Source: Nonomuraea sp. NEAU-A123
GTDB taxonomy: Bacteria; Actinomycetota; Actinomycetes; Streptosporangiales; Streptosporangiaceae
Direction: 5' to 3'
Assembly: GCF_018603905.1 (NCBI RefSeq)
Contig: NZ_JAHFZZ010000017.1
Span: forward strand, 124,001-188,000
Length of the DNA stretch: 64,000 nt
Position 1 is the stretch's first letter; the number at the start of each line of letters is the position of its first letter. Below are positions 52,363 to 61,396 of the stretch, piece by piece. The notes under the pieces were generated by a model. That model did not search any database, was not told the origin of the DNA, and saw nothing but the letters and a program-made list of their open reading frames with translations. Made by a program: the position numbers and the translations under genes.

Positions 52363-55197
52363 TCAGGAGGTGAGGAAGCAGCCCTTCCGTACGCCTGGCA
52401 GCGGATCGGTGCCGAACGCCGCCGTCGTACAGCCGGTGCCGCCGGTGAACGACTTGTACACGAAGCTGCCCCGTGCGCCGTAGGCGACGGTCTGCTGTCC
52501 GCCGAAGGCGCATGTCCCGTTCTCGTCCGAGCAGGCCGTGGCGTAGCCGGCCGGGCCGCCGGTGGCGGTGTAGCAGCCCTTCGACTCGCCGGGAATCGGG
52601 TCGCCGAACGTGGCGTCGGTACACGGGGTGTCGCCGGTGGCGGTGATCGTGGTGAACGCGCCGAAGGCGCCGTACATCACCGGCTGTCCCGCGGCGGCCG
52701 GGCAAGTGCCGTTCTGGGACGCGCACTTGGTCCAGCCGCCGGGCGGCCCTCCGTCGGGCGGCAGATAGCAGGACTTGGCGACTCCGTCGATGGGATCGCC
52801 GAAGTGGGCGTTGGTGCAGGGGACGGAGCCCTTGGTGACCTGGTGCGCGAAGTTGCCGTTGGCGCCGTAGGCGACGTCACGGTTGTAGCCGGGCACGGCG
52901 CAGGTGCCGCCCTCGGCTGCGCAGACGGTGTATCCGGGCGGGCCGCCCGCGTCGGCGACGTAGCAGGATTTGACCAGATTCGACGCCGGGTCGCCACCGA
53001 AGGAGGCGTTGGTGCAGGCAGTGCTGCCGGTCGCCGTCTTGTACGTGTAGGCCCTTGCCCCGTAGGCCACCGAACGGGTACCGCTGAAGGAGCACGTGCC
53101 GCCCTCGCCCGCGCACCGGGTGTAGCCCGCGCGCAGGGCGCCCGTACCCGGCTCGGCGGGCGCTTGAGGATTGCCCAGTCCGGTGGCGTTCACGGTGTAG
53201 CTGCCCGGAGCGACGCCGGTGAGGTAGACGTAGGTGTCGTCCTGGCTCGCGCCGGTGACTCCCGGGGTGGGGGTGAAGGTCCCGTTGCTCCAGACGACGT
53301 TGCCGTTCACGGACACCGAGATGTTGCCGCCGCCGAACTTCGGGACGCCGATACGGCCGGTGGTGCCGGCCGGGCTGGTGAGGTGCGCCGTGTACGTGCC
53401 GGCGGCGGGGACGCGGGACCAAGAGGCGTTGACGGCACCCTGGGGCAGGGTGATGCGGCCCTCGGTGCTGGTCAGGTCGCCGGGGTGCGGAACGAAGCGG
53501 TACGCGCCGGTCGCCGACTCCGGTGCGGTGCCGAGCACGTCGAAGGTGAGCGTGGAGGTGGGCGCGGTGGACCAGCCATGGGCCAGGCTCATGAACGAAC
53601 CCCCGTAGGCGTGGCCGCCGTCGGCCCTGATGCCCTCCCAGAAGGTGCTCTTGGTGCCGATGTCGCTGTTGAGCATGTGGCCCCAGGTACGGCGGATCTG
53701 CGCTAGGCCGGTGTGGTCGTCGTTGGCGGCGAAGTGGGCGTTCAGCTCCATCCCGCCGGCGAAGGGCGAGACGTTGCCGCCCCACTCGGGGGTGGTGGGG
53801 CCGTAGATGCCCCAACGGGTCGCGAGTCGGCTGACGATGGTCCGCGACTTCGCGGTGGAGTCGGTGAGCCCGTACCAGACCGCGAGCGAGTTGCCGTCCT
53901 GCGGGTACAGGCCGCTGGTCGGGTTGTCCCTGTACAGGCCCTGCGAGACGTCCCACAGTCGGGAGTTGGCCGCGCTCTTGAGGGCGGTCGCCCTGTTGGC
54001 CCAGTTCGTGGCGAGCGCGCTCTCACCCTTGACCGAGGCCAGGGTGGCGCCGCCCTTGAGCGTGGCGTACAGCAGCGCGTTGGCGGAGATGTTCTCGCCG
54101 CCCTGGCCGACGCGGGCCCAGTCCTGGGTGCGGGTCACGTTGAGGAGACCGGTGCCGCCGATCTTGGCGATGATGAAGGCCATTCCCCGCTTGTAGTTGG
54201 CCCATTGGGAGTCCAGCCAGGCCCGGTCGGCCGAGTACGTGTAGTACGTCGCCGTGCCAAGGAGTGTCCACAGGTGGTAGGTGTCCGACCCGGTGAGGTT
54301 GAACGGCGGTCCGGACCAGGGGATCTCCCCCTCGGCGGACTGCACGCCGTACATCGTGCTGAGCGCGTTGCGCGTCGAGGTGAGGTCACCCGAGTAGGCG
54401 TACTGCGTGGGTACGGCGATGCCCAGGTCGCCGGGCCACACCGTCCGGTCCCGCTTGGCCCCGTCGACCAGGACGGAGTCGCCCACGCCGACGGTGGCGC
54501 CGTTGTCCCACTGCGTGGCCGGTGGGGGCCAGGCGCGGCCCTGGTTGGAGGCGATCGTGTTGAGCTGCACTGTGTACGCCCCGGCGTACCAGATGCGGTT
54601 GAGCAGGTCGTCGTTGGAGTGGAAGTAGTTGGCGTAGTCGGCCGGGTTGGCCTTTCCCGGAGCCGCGGTGAAGGCGAGGCTGACGCCCTTGAGGTCCACC
54701 CAGCCCGAGGTGTCGAGGAAGACGGTGAGATAGCGGAAGCCGCCCCGCTGTTGCGCGGTGGGCATGGTGTAGGTGCCGTTGGTGGAGGCCGTGGCGTGGA
54801 GCGCTCCGTCCTCGCTGTCGCGGCCGCTGCTCCGGTCGCTGTTGGTGCCCACGTACAGGGACGACTCGCTGAAGGCGAGGCCGACCCGTTGGCCGCTGCT
54901 GGTGTCGCCGAAAGACAACGTTGTCAGGCCGGCGACTTCTTTGCCGAAGTCGAGGGTGATGGCCGACTGCGCGCCGGAGATCCGCGTAGGTAGTCCGCTG
55001 AGGACGTTCTGCGGGTTCGCGACGCTGCCGGATGTGGAGTACACGGCAGTCGGCTTGAGGGTGCGGGAGGTCGGCGAGTAGCTCAGGGGGTCAACGGCCG
55101 CCGAGCCGGTCGAGGCCGCCGCGGCGGCGGACGGCACCGGACTTGCTGTCAGCAGAGCGGCGAGCAAAGCGAGGCTGGGTAAGTGGTGCCGACGCAC
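52363..55197 (-). CDS. Secreted GH78-type alpha-L-rhamnosidase with four C-terminal Cys-rich repeats
   Basis: A 944-residue exported enzyme. GTG 55197 has AGGAGG 6 nt upstream; signal peptide to about residue 27. An N-terminal beta domain (AITLDFGKEVAGLTTLSFGD) precedes an (alpha/alpha)6 barrel with VDGAKRDRTVWPGDLGIAVP, the GH78 signature region, and WYGLTDSTAKSRTIVSRLAT, then EGIRADGGHAYGGSFMSLAHG and the C-terminal beta domain. Residues about 692-944 are four tandem repeats of about 60 residues, each C-x6-GTC ... YGA ... C-T ... FG-DP ... K-x-CY/F. GH78 enzymes release L-rhamnose, for example from rhamnogalacturonan or glycosides. Divergent from GH76. Confidence 0.85.
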   Translation of the reverse strand: MRRHHLPSLALLAALLTASPVPSAAAAASTGSAAVDPLSYSPTSRTLKPTAVYSTSGSVANPQNVLSGLPTRISGAQSAITLDFGKEVAGLTTLSFGDTSSGQRVGLAFSESSLYVGTNSDRSSGRDSEDGALHATASTNGTYTMPTAQQRGGFRYLTVFLDTSGWVDLKGVSLAFTAAPGKANPADYANYFHSNDDLLNRIWYAGAYTVQLNTIASNQGRAWPPPATQWDNGATVGVGDSVLVDGAKRDRTVWPGDLGIAVPTQYAYSGDLTSTRNALSTMYGVQSAEGEIPWSGPPFNLTGSDTYHLWTLLGTATYYTYSADRAWLDSQWANYKRGMAFIIAKIGGTGLLNVTRTQDWARVGQGGENISANALLYATLKGGATLASVKGESALATNWANRATALKSAANSRLWDVSQGLYRDNPTSGLYPQDGNSLAVWYGLTDSTAKSRTIVSRLATRWGIYGPTTPEWGGNVSPFAGGMELNAHFAANDDHTGLAQIRRTWGHMLNSDIGTKSTFWEGIRADGGHAYGGSFMSLAHGWSTAPTSTLTFDVLGTAPESATGAYRFVPHPGDLTSTEGRITLPQGAVNASWSRVPAAGTYTAHLTSPAGTTGRIGVPKFGGGNISVSVNGNVVWSNGTFTPTPGVTGASQDDTYVYLTGVAPGSYTVNATGLGNPQAPAEPGTGALRAGYTRCAGEGGTCSFSGTRSVAYGARAYTYKTATGSTACTNASFGGDPASNLVKSCYVADAGGPPGYTVCAAEGGTCAVPGYNRDVAYGANGNFAHQVTKGSVPCTNAHFGDPIDGVAKSCYLPPDGGPPGGWTKCASQNGTCPAAAGQPVMYGAFGAFTTITATGDTPCTDATFGDPIPGESKGCYTATGGPAGYATACSDENGTCAFGGQQTVAYGARGSFVYKSFTGGTGCTTAAFGTDPLPGVRKGCFLTS
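54914..54925. repeat. 12-bp palindrome inside GH78 coding region
   Basis: GACAACGTTGTC, a perfect palindrome with central CG, identical to the site at 55504-55515 in the divergent GH76 gene. LacI-family operators have this form. It lies about 270 bp inside the GH78 gene. Confidence 0.4.
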
Positions 55198-55224
55198 GGA
55201 AACCTCCTGGGACCGGGGGCCATT

Positions 55225-55264
55225 TGATCGTTTTAATAAACGATCATGAAACCCCGACAGTCAA
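55225..55264 (-). promoter_or_regulatory. Promoter and 22-bp operator of the GH78 gene
   Basis: On the minus strand TTGACT (55259-55264) and TTTATT (55235-55240) are 18 bp apart. Across the -10 lies a palindrome with perfect 9-bp arms, TGATCGTTT (55225-55233) and AAACGATCA (55238-55246), separated by TAAT. It sits 27 bp upstream of the GTG start, well placed for repression. Confidence 0.7.
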
Positions 55265-55376
55265 TCGGAAAGTTTGTTACAAGATAAGTTCCCACCGAAT
55301 GATGGACGTGTGAAAACAGCGTGTCAACCCGTCGCCGCCACCGCGGACCGCTCTTAAAACGTTCCTTCCGAAACTA

Positions 55377-55405
55377 TTGACAAGCCCTGCCAACCCGGTT
55401 TCACT
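55377..55405 (+). promoter_or_regulatory. Possible promoter of the GH76 gene
   Basis: TTGACA (55377-55382) is followed after 17 bp by TTCACT (55400-55405), a weak -10. A start point near 55412 would leave a leader of only about 8 nt before ATG 55420. No ribosome site is visible for that ATG. Confidence 0.45.
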
Positions 55406-55419
55406 GCGGTCGAAAACAG

Positions 55420-57345
55420 ATGGACAAGTGCCCGATTCCCGCCCGCGTGGCGGCATCCCCCACCGTGAAATCGAGGCGAGCTCCGGTGTCTTCACGCAGC
55501 GCCGACAACGTTGTCAGATCACTCCTCACCTTCTTGCTGACGGCCGCTCTCGCGTGTGCGGCACTGGTCCCGGCCGCGACGCCCGCGGCCGCCGCCACCC
55601 CGGTGTGCGTACTGGCCTGTGACACGCGGGACCCCTCGCTGGCTCGGCAGGAGAGCTTTCCGGTACCGGCCAAGAACCTCAACGGCCGCCGCCTCGCACT
55701 GCACGTCTCCGACGCGGACGACATGGCGTGGGCCAGCATCGACGACGGCGTGACGGGCGACTCGGTGTGGCTGGACCGCTCCTGGGACCGCGGTGCCACC
55801 TGGGAGGGACTGCTGGGCAAGGCGAGCATCCCGGGAACCTGGACCGGCACCAGGACGCTGATGTACAACATCACCGATCCTCGCAACCACCGACGCGGCC
55901 TGGTCCGGGCCTGCGGCGACGCCGCCGCCGTCGGCTGTACGGACTGGGTCTACCCCACTGTCTGCGACACGCTCTGCGACGGCACCAACGCCGGTCAGGC
56001 GGCCGGGGACGACCAGCCGGTGCCGACCAAGACCCTCTACGGCCGCACGATCCGGCTGCACATGGACCAGAAGAACTCCATGGCCTGGGCGAGCATCGAA
56101 TCCGGCGGCAGCGGCGACGAGATCTGGCTCGACCGCTCCTGGGACGGCGGTTCGACCTGGCCGGACGGCTCATCGCTCGGCCGTACCAGCACCCCGTCCG
56201 GAGCCACCAGCACCCGTACCGCCATGTACGCCACCCGCGATCCGCGCGGCCTCCTCTACGGCGGCGCGGTTCGCGCCTGCGGCCGGGAGGCCTCCCACCA
56301 GGAGGGCAGCTGCACCGCCTGGGTCAGGCCCGCGCCGACGAGGGCGCGCGCCGCGGCAGACGCGCTCATGTACTCCTACGACCCGTACAACGGCTGGTGG
56401 CCCAGCAGCTGGTGGAACTCCGCCGCCACCCTCAGCTCCCTCATCGGCTTCGCCAGGACCACCGGCACGCACGACTACGACTGGATCCTGGCGCGCACCT
56501 TCGAGCAGAACAAGGGCGTCTTCGCCGCCGGAGTGCGCAGCTCGGACGCGCTCGAGGGTCACTTCATCAGCCGTTCCATCGACGACTCGGCCTGGTGGGC
56601 CATCGCCTGGATCGACGCGTACGACTACACCGGCGACGCCCGCTACCTCAATGAGGCTGTCATCATCGCCAACTACGTCCAGCAGTACTGGGACCCCGGC
56701 ACCTGCGGAGGCGGCGTGTGGTGGGATCGGGAACGCACCTACAAGAACGCCGTGACGAACGGGCAGCACCTCTGGCTGACCACGGCGCTCCACCAGCGCA
56801 TCCCCGGCGACACCGGATGGCTCCAGCGGGCGAAGACGGCCGCCGACTGGTACAGGTCCAGTGGGATGATCAACTCCTCGGGACTGGTGAACGACGGACT
56901 GAACTCCTCCTGCGCCAACAACGGCAGCACCGTGTGGAGTTACAACCAAGGACTGGCCATCGGCGGCTTCACCGAACTGTGGAAGACGACCGGGGACAGC
57001 TCGCTGCTGACCACCGCGCGGGCCCTGGCCGACGCCGCCATCAGCCGCCCGGCGCTGACCCGGGACGGAGTGCTCACCGAGTCCTGCGACATCGGCTCGG
57101 CGTCATGCGACGACAACCAGAAGCAGTTCAAGGGCATCTTCATGCGGCACTTCGCCGACCTCGCGAAGGCCACCGGTTCCAGCGTCTACCAGGGCTACAT
57201 CCAGAAGCAGGCGGACACGCTGTGGGCGCAGGACCGCAGCTCCCTCAACGCCCTCGGTCAACGCTGGGCCGGCACCAGCCCCAACCAGACCGACTGGCGG
57301 ACGCAGGCCAGCGCTCTTGGAGCGCTCACGGCCGCCGCGGGCTGA
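55420..57345 (+). CDS. Secreted GH76 alpha-1,6-mannanase-type enzyme with two N-terminal repeat domains
   Basis: A 641-residue exported protein from ATG 55420 (GTG 55465 is a possible later start). Signal region VVRSLLTFLLTAALACAALV, then two homologous domains of about 110 residues (about 65-180 and 182-300), each with D/N-MAWASI, WLDRSWD-GG-TW and RACG motifs, probably wall- or glycan-binding. The catalytic domain (about 305-641) shows GH76 features: SIDDSAWWAIAWIDAYDYTG with the paired Asp, and LVNDGLNSSC, STVWSYNQGLAIGGF. GH76 enzymes cut alpha-1,6-mannan of fungal or bacterial walls. Divergent from GH78. Confidence 0.88.
   Translation: MDKCPIPARVAASPTVKSRRAPVSSRSADNVVRSLLTFLLTAALACAALVPAATPAAAATPVCVLACDTRDPSLARQESFPVPAKNLNGRRLALHVSDADDMAWASIDDGVTGDSVWLDRSWDRGATWEGLLGKASIPGTWTGTRTLMYNITDPRNHRRGLVRACGDAAAVGCTDWVYPTVCDTLCDGTNAGQAAGDDQPVPTKTLYGRTIRLHMDQKNSMAWASIESGGSGDEIWLDRSWDGGSTWPDGSSLGRTSTPSGATSTRTAMYATRDPRGLLYGGAVRACGREASHQEGSCTAWVRPAPTRARAAADALMYSYDPYNGWWPSSWWNSAATLSSLIGFARTTGTHDYDWILARTFEQNKGVFAAGVRSSDALEGHFISRSIDDSAWWAIAWIDAYDYTGDARYLNEAVIIANYVQQYWDPGTCGGGVWWDRERTYKNAVTNGQHLWLTTALHQRIPGDTGWLQRAKTAADWYRSSGMINSSGLVNDGLNSSCANNGSTVWSYNQGLAIGGFTELWKTTGDSSLLTTARALADAAISRPALTRDGVLTESCDIGSASCDDNQKQFKGIFMRHFADLAKATGSSVYQGYIQKQADTLWAQDRSSLNALGQRWAGTSPNQTDWRTQASALGALTAAAG
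55504..55515. repeat. 12-bp palindrome at the start of the GH76 coding region
   Basis: GACAACGTTGTC, identical to 54914-54925. It lies 84 bp after the ATG, about 90 bp beyond the expected transcription start, where a LacI-type protein could act as a roadblock or form a loop with the other copy 590 bp away. Confidence 0.45.
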
Positions 57346-57372
57346 CGACCGCCCGTGAGTATGGGAGATGGT

Positions 57373-57912
57373 TCAGCACGTGTTCGGCTCGATGCGCTTT
57401 CGTGGCGCCTGCTGCATCCGCATGGCGTCGCGGGCCAGGCGGGAGAGGAGATGTTTGAGCGTGGTCACGTCCTCCTCGCTCCAGTCGGTGAGCATCGTGT
57501 CGACGTACTGCTGGCCGTGCGTCATGATCCGCTCTCCGATCTCCCGGCCTCGGGGAGTCAGCGCGAGCAGTACGCCGCGTTCGTCGGAGGGCTCGCGCAC
57601 CCGTACGATGAGGCCCGCCTCGTCCAGGCGGTGGGCGATCTTGGAGAGGTTCGCCCGTCCTGTGCCCAGGGCCTCCGCCAGTTCGCTGGGGCGCATCGCC
57701 CCTCGATAACTGAGCTGGTTGACGACGAGGAACATCGACACGTCGTTCACGGGGAAGTCGACAGCGGCCATGACGGTCAGCCGCCTGGTGAGACTGTCGG
57801 CCTCGTGGATGATCGAGGCCAAGGAGACACGCAGGTCGAGAGGGTCCGGCGGGATGGCGGGTGACAGGTCGATGTCTGGATCGCCCAGCTCGTAGCGTTG
57901 TACGCGCGCCAC
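57373..57912 (-). CDS. MarR-family regulator
   Basis: A 179-residue winged-helix regulator. GTG 57912 follows GGGGAGG at a good distance. DNA-binding part: QLSYRGAMRPSELAEALGTG then RANLSKIAHRLDEAGLIVRV and the wing PSDERGVLLALTPRGREIGE, all standard MarR. The N-terminal helix region is slightly long. It lies between GH76 (convergent) and GH106 (same strand, 108 bp upstream), so it might be read through from GH106. Its ligand and targets are unknown. Confidence 0.9.
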   Translation of the reverse strand: MARVQRYELGDPDIDLSPAIPPDPLDLRVSLASIIHEADSLTRRLTVMAAVDFPVNDVSMFLVVNQLSYRGAMRPSELAEALGTGRANLSKIAHRLDEAGLIVRVREPSDERGVLLALTPRGREIGERIMTHGQQYVDTMLTDWSEEDVTTLKHLLSRLARDAMRMQQAPRKRIEPNTC

Positions 57913-58020
57913 GATGTGCCTCCCCTATGGCGTTGCATAGTTCGTACTCGGCGAAAGCCTATGTGCTGGCGGTTCAGGCGCGGGCGACCGGTCAGGCACA
58001 TGGTCGCCCGCGCGGATGGC

Positions 58021-60963
58021 TCAGCTTGTCGTCGCTTCGAGCAGCAGCCGTACCGGTCCGAGCAGCCCGTGGCCGTGCACTGTCGTCTTCTGCGTCTCGT
58101 TGCCGCCGGTGAAGGACGCGATCACGTCAGGGATGGCGTCGTAGTAGCCACGGGCGAGCAGCCGGTTGTTCAGTGAGCTGGAAACCCGGACCGTCACCCG
58201 GTTCTGGCCCGACTGCAGGTCGCCGGTGACGTCCACCTGCGGGCAGGACGTGTCGAAGCCCTTGACCGCGCCCTGGTTGACCTGGACACAGCCCAAGGCG
58301 CCGGCCGTCGATCCGAGGTCGAGCAGGTACCTGGTTCCTGCGGCCGGGGCCTGATCGAGAGTGAACGTGGTGGTGTACTCGCCGATGCCGCTGACCTCGG
58401 GCCCCACCTCGGGGAGGTCTTTCCATGGCCGCAGGGGGCCGTGACCGGCGTCGAGGCGGGTGATGGCCGTGGTGGGGCGCTCCTCGCGGGTCTCATAGCC
58501 GAGCCCGCGGTCCTCGGAGATCACTTCCAGGTCGCCGGCGTCCCAACTCTCGACCGCGATCGTCCACTGGGGGATCTCCCGCAACGGCTTGGCCGTGACA
58601 GGATCGGTGCCCGTCGGCTGCGGCGCCGCGCGGTCGAGGGTGAGCAGCGCTGTCTGACCGGGGGCCAGGGCCACGGTGACGATCGTCCGGCCCGCCTCGT
58701 GCCGTACGCCGTGATGGGGCCGGATGTCGCCGGTCCAGGCGTCGATCCGGTGTACGGCCGCGGTACCCGGGAGAGCGACCTCGACGGTGGTCGGCTCGCC
58801 GGTCTCGTAGAGGAAGTGGTACAGGTACAGGTGCAGCAGGTCACCGTCCTCGCGCAGATGGCTCAGGACGGTGTCGTTGCTGGTGGTGAACTCGGCGCGT
58901 CCGGAGAGGCCGAGGTCGCGCAACGCCTGGAGGCTATGGGCGGGATCGGGCACCTCGGCGACGGTCGGGAGCACGCGCAGCTGCGCCATCGTCTGGGCGA
59001 GTTCCTCATCGCGGCCATCCAGGCCCGGGGTGCGGGCCGCCGCCTGGTGATGGGTGGTGTGCTGGCCGGCGACGAGCCACTTGAGTTCGCGGGCGCCGTT
59101 GACGATGACAAGCTTCAGACCCTGGCGCGCCCACTGCAGAAGCTCGGCCGCCACGTCCGCGTCCAACGTCTCCTGGTAGACGATGAGCGCCTGGTAGCCA
59201 GGGCCGTCGGGCTGGACGAGCCCGCCGGTGAACGACACCTCCTCGCGCAGCAGCAGCGATCCGTCGAAGAACTCATACGTCCATCCGGCGTCCTGCATGC
59301 CCAGGTCCTGCCACCAGTGGTTCTGGCGGTCGCGCATCCACATGCGCCCGTAGGCGTCCTCGTCCGGGATGCGACGGCCCTCCGAGTCCGTCAGGGCCAC
59401 GCCGCAGGTGTTGTCGGTGAAGTGGTCGGTACGCAGGATCCCGACGTCGATCCGTGGCCTGCCCTGACGCAGGACGGCCTGGAATCGGCCGATCGCCTTG
59501 TTCCACAGGGGATAGAACTCGGCCGCGGGCTGCCGGGTGTCGAACCGCTCGGAGAACCTGGACCACATGCCCTCATGCCCCGGCCACTGGGTGACACCCT
59601 CGGCGCCGGCGGTGCTCGCCCAGCCGTGCAGCACCGTCTTGGTGATCCCGGCCGCCAGCTGGGTGGCGATGATCTGGTCGTAGAAGCGGTGGTCGAGGAT
59701 GTGGTTGCGGGTGGTCGCACCGGTCTCGGAGGAGTACTGCTTGCCGAACAGATGGGCGGGCCCGGCCATCAACCGGTAGGCGTCGATCTGCGCACCGAAC
59801 TCCAGTGACTCGGTCTCGATGCCGTCGACCTCTGGCCCGGGCCGGGTGAGCTCGAACGGCAGCCCGTAGCTGATCTCGGAGCGTAGCCCGATCCCGTTGT
59901 CGTGCAGGAACGTGGCGAACGGGCGCAGCATGTTCTCGATGTAGAGGTCGGTGAGCGTGCGCACGTAGTCGAAGCGCACCTTCTCGACGGTGACGCGATG
60001 CTCCTCGCGTACGTCGTAGTGATAGGTCGTACTGACCGCCATGAACGGCACACTGCGCAGCAGGAAGGGCAGCCAGACCGTGATGTCGTAGCCGCGGCGG
60101 GCACGGAACTCCTCGGCGAAGGTACGCCCCCAGAACAGGCCGCCGGCGCCGTAGGTCGACAGCTCCAGGGAGTCCATGTACATCTGCACCCGCGGGTTGC
60201 GGCTGATCTGCTCGCGCAGCTCGGGGGTGAGCACGACCGAGTTCCAGTAGTCAATGACCGCCTCGACGCCGTCCCGGTCCAGGTAGTTGACGGTGTAGTT
60301 GACCGAGGCCGAGGGCGAGGCGGTCTGCCCGGTGCCGTGCATCCACAAGACGAACAGCCGCCACGGGCCGTCGTCCGGGGCGCGCCACTCCAGCGTCTCG
60401 TCCCGTACCTGGTCGGTGAGGTCGACGACGGATTGAAGGTCGAGCGTGGTGGCTTCCAACACCCGCGCGGCCACGACGGCCACCAGATGCTGCTCGGTCA
60501 CCTTGCCGCGATGACCGGGAAGCTGAGTCACGGGCGCCTCGGCGTCGAGGTCCACGCGCGGGAGCAGGCCGCTGCGCGAGCCGGCGGGCCCGAGGTCCTC
60601 GGTCACCACGTCGAGCTCCTGCGCCGCAGCCGGGTGATCGGGCGTGATGGTGGGCAGGTTCGCGTTCGCCCAGTTCGTACCGGAGGTGAAGCTCACCGCC
60701 ATGTTCCGCCTGGTCGTCTCCTCCACCACCACGTGGGAGTCGTGCGTCCACTCCTCCGAGCCCCAGCCGTAACGGGCATGGTCGATGCCGGCCTCGTCCA
60801 TGGCGAGGAACTCCATCCCGCCGAACCCGAGCCGGTGCGCGGTGTCGACCTCGCGCAACAGCGTCTCGTCGGTGTGCAGGCCCTCGGCCAGCCACCATCG
60901 CACCTCAGGCCGGAACTCGATGGGCGGGTCGGTGACCAGGCGGGTGAGGTCGTCAAGTGACAT
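58021..60963 (-). CDS. GH106-type alpha-L-rhamnosidase
   Basis: A 980-residue protein without signal peptide, so cytoplasmic. ATG 60963 is preceded by AGAGGAAC. The start FRPEVRWWLAEGLHTDETLL then GFGGMEFLAMDE is the GH106 barrel entry; SLELSTYGAGGLFWGRTFAE, RRGYDITVWLPFLLRS, LRSEISYGLPFELTRPG, and GKQYSSETGATTRNHILDH contain the family's conserved acidic residues. The C-terminal part has galactose-binding-like beta domains (TTTFTLDQAPAAGTRYLLDLG). GH106 enzymes remove L-rhamnose from pectic rhamnogalacturonan fragments and similar glycosides. With GH78 nearby it suggests uptake and internal trimming of rhamnose-containing oligosaccharides. Confidence 0.82.
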   Translation of the reverse strand: MSLDDLTRLVTDPPIEFRPEVRWWLAEGLHTDETLLREVDTAHRLGFGGMEFLAMDEAGIDHARYGWGSEEWTHDSHVVVEETTRRNMAVSFTSGTNWANANLPTITPDHPAAAQELDVVTEDLGPAGSRSGLLPRVDLDAEAPVTQLPGHRGKVTEQHLVAVVAARVLEATTLDLQSVVDLTDQVRDETLEWRAPDDGPWRLFVLWMHGTGQTASPSASVNYTVNYLDRDGVEAVIDYWNSVVLTPELREQISRNPRVQMYMDSLELSTYGAGGLFWGRTFAEEFRARRGYDITVWLPFLLRSVPFMAVSTTYHYDVREEHRVTVEKVRFDYVRTLTDLYIENMLRPFATFLHDNGIGLRSEISYGLPFELTRPGPEVDGIETESLEFGAQIDAYRLMAGPAHLFGKQYSSETGATTRNHILDHRFYDQIIATQLAAGITKTVLHGWASTAGAEGVTQWPGHEGMWSRFSERFDTRQPAAEFYPLWNKAIGRFQAVLRQGRPRIDVGILRTDHFTDNTCGVALTDSEGRRIPDEDAYGRMWMRDRQNHWWQDLGMQDAGWTYEFFDGSLLLREEVSFTGGLVQPDGPGYQALIVYQETLDADVAAELLQWARQGLKLVIVNGARELKWLVAGQHTTHHQAAARTPGLDGRDEELAQTMAQLRVLPTVAEVPDPAHSLQALRDLGLSGRAEFTTSNDTVLSHLREDGDLLHLYLYHFLYETGEPTTVEVALPGTAAVHRIDAWTGDIRPHHGVRHEAGRTIVTVALAPGQTALLTLDRAAPQPTGTDPVTAKPLREIPQWTIAVESWDAGDLEVISEDRGLGYETREERPTTAITRLDAGHGPLRPWKDLPEVGPEVSGIGEYTTTFTLDQAPAAGTRYLLDLGSTAGALGCVQVNQGAVKGFDTSCPQVDVTGDLQSGQNRVTVRVSSSLNNRLLARGYYDAIPDVIASFTGGNETQKTTVHGHGLLGPVRLLLEATTS

Positions 60964-61359
60964 GCGTTCCTCTTCATGGTTGCATCGATTTAACGCATCC
61001 TGCGGGTGCCGTTGGGGCCGACACTAGGCCGCGCCGCGCGCAAAAGCAATGTCGTGAGGAAACTATAAAATGTCGGTGTGGGCGGCTTCCTGCTCTAACT
61101 GGGCCCGACGAGCCTCGCTTCCCTGCGCGAGAGGCTCAGGCGTCAAGCGCCGCCATGTCTCGCACCCCCACCCTCTTATGCACGTGGTGTTAAAACGATT
61201 CACGCCGTCGGGGTTCCGAGCTTCCGGTTCTCTTGACCGAAAGAGACCGCCGGCGAGCCCGACAGCGCCGCTTTCTGTCCTGCCATGCCTTCCGTCGCGC
61301 GGCGGAAAGGCGGTCGTGGGCGGCGCCGCTACCCCGTCCGGCTCCTTCTTGCATGTTCT
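60964..61359. promoter_or_regulatory. Regulatory/intergenic region between GH106 and tetR
   Basis: About 400 bp without a supported gene. Near the GH106 start, TGCATCGATTTAACGCA (60982-60998) is a partial palindrome. TTAAAACGAT (61190-61199) is the reverse complement of the ATCGTTTTAA in the GH78 operator at 55227-55236. AAACTATAAAATG near 61050 is the most AT-rich part and may hold the GH106 promoter. Confidence 0.4.
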
Positions 61360-61373
61360 ATGACATATGGCAT
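61360..61373. promoter_or_regulatory. TetR-type palindrome upstream of tetR
   Basis: ATGACATATGGCAT is symmetric at 12 of 14 positions and lies 23 bp before the tetR ATG, at the expected promoter. Probable autoregulatory operator for the tetR-hydratase-thioesterase cluster. Confidence 0.5.
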
Positions 61374-61396
61374 AAGTTACCCACGAGTAGCGTCGA

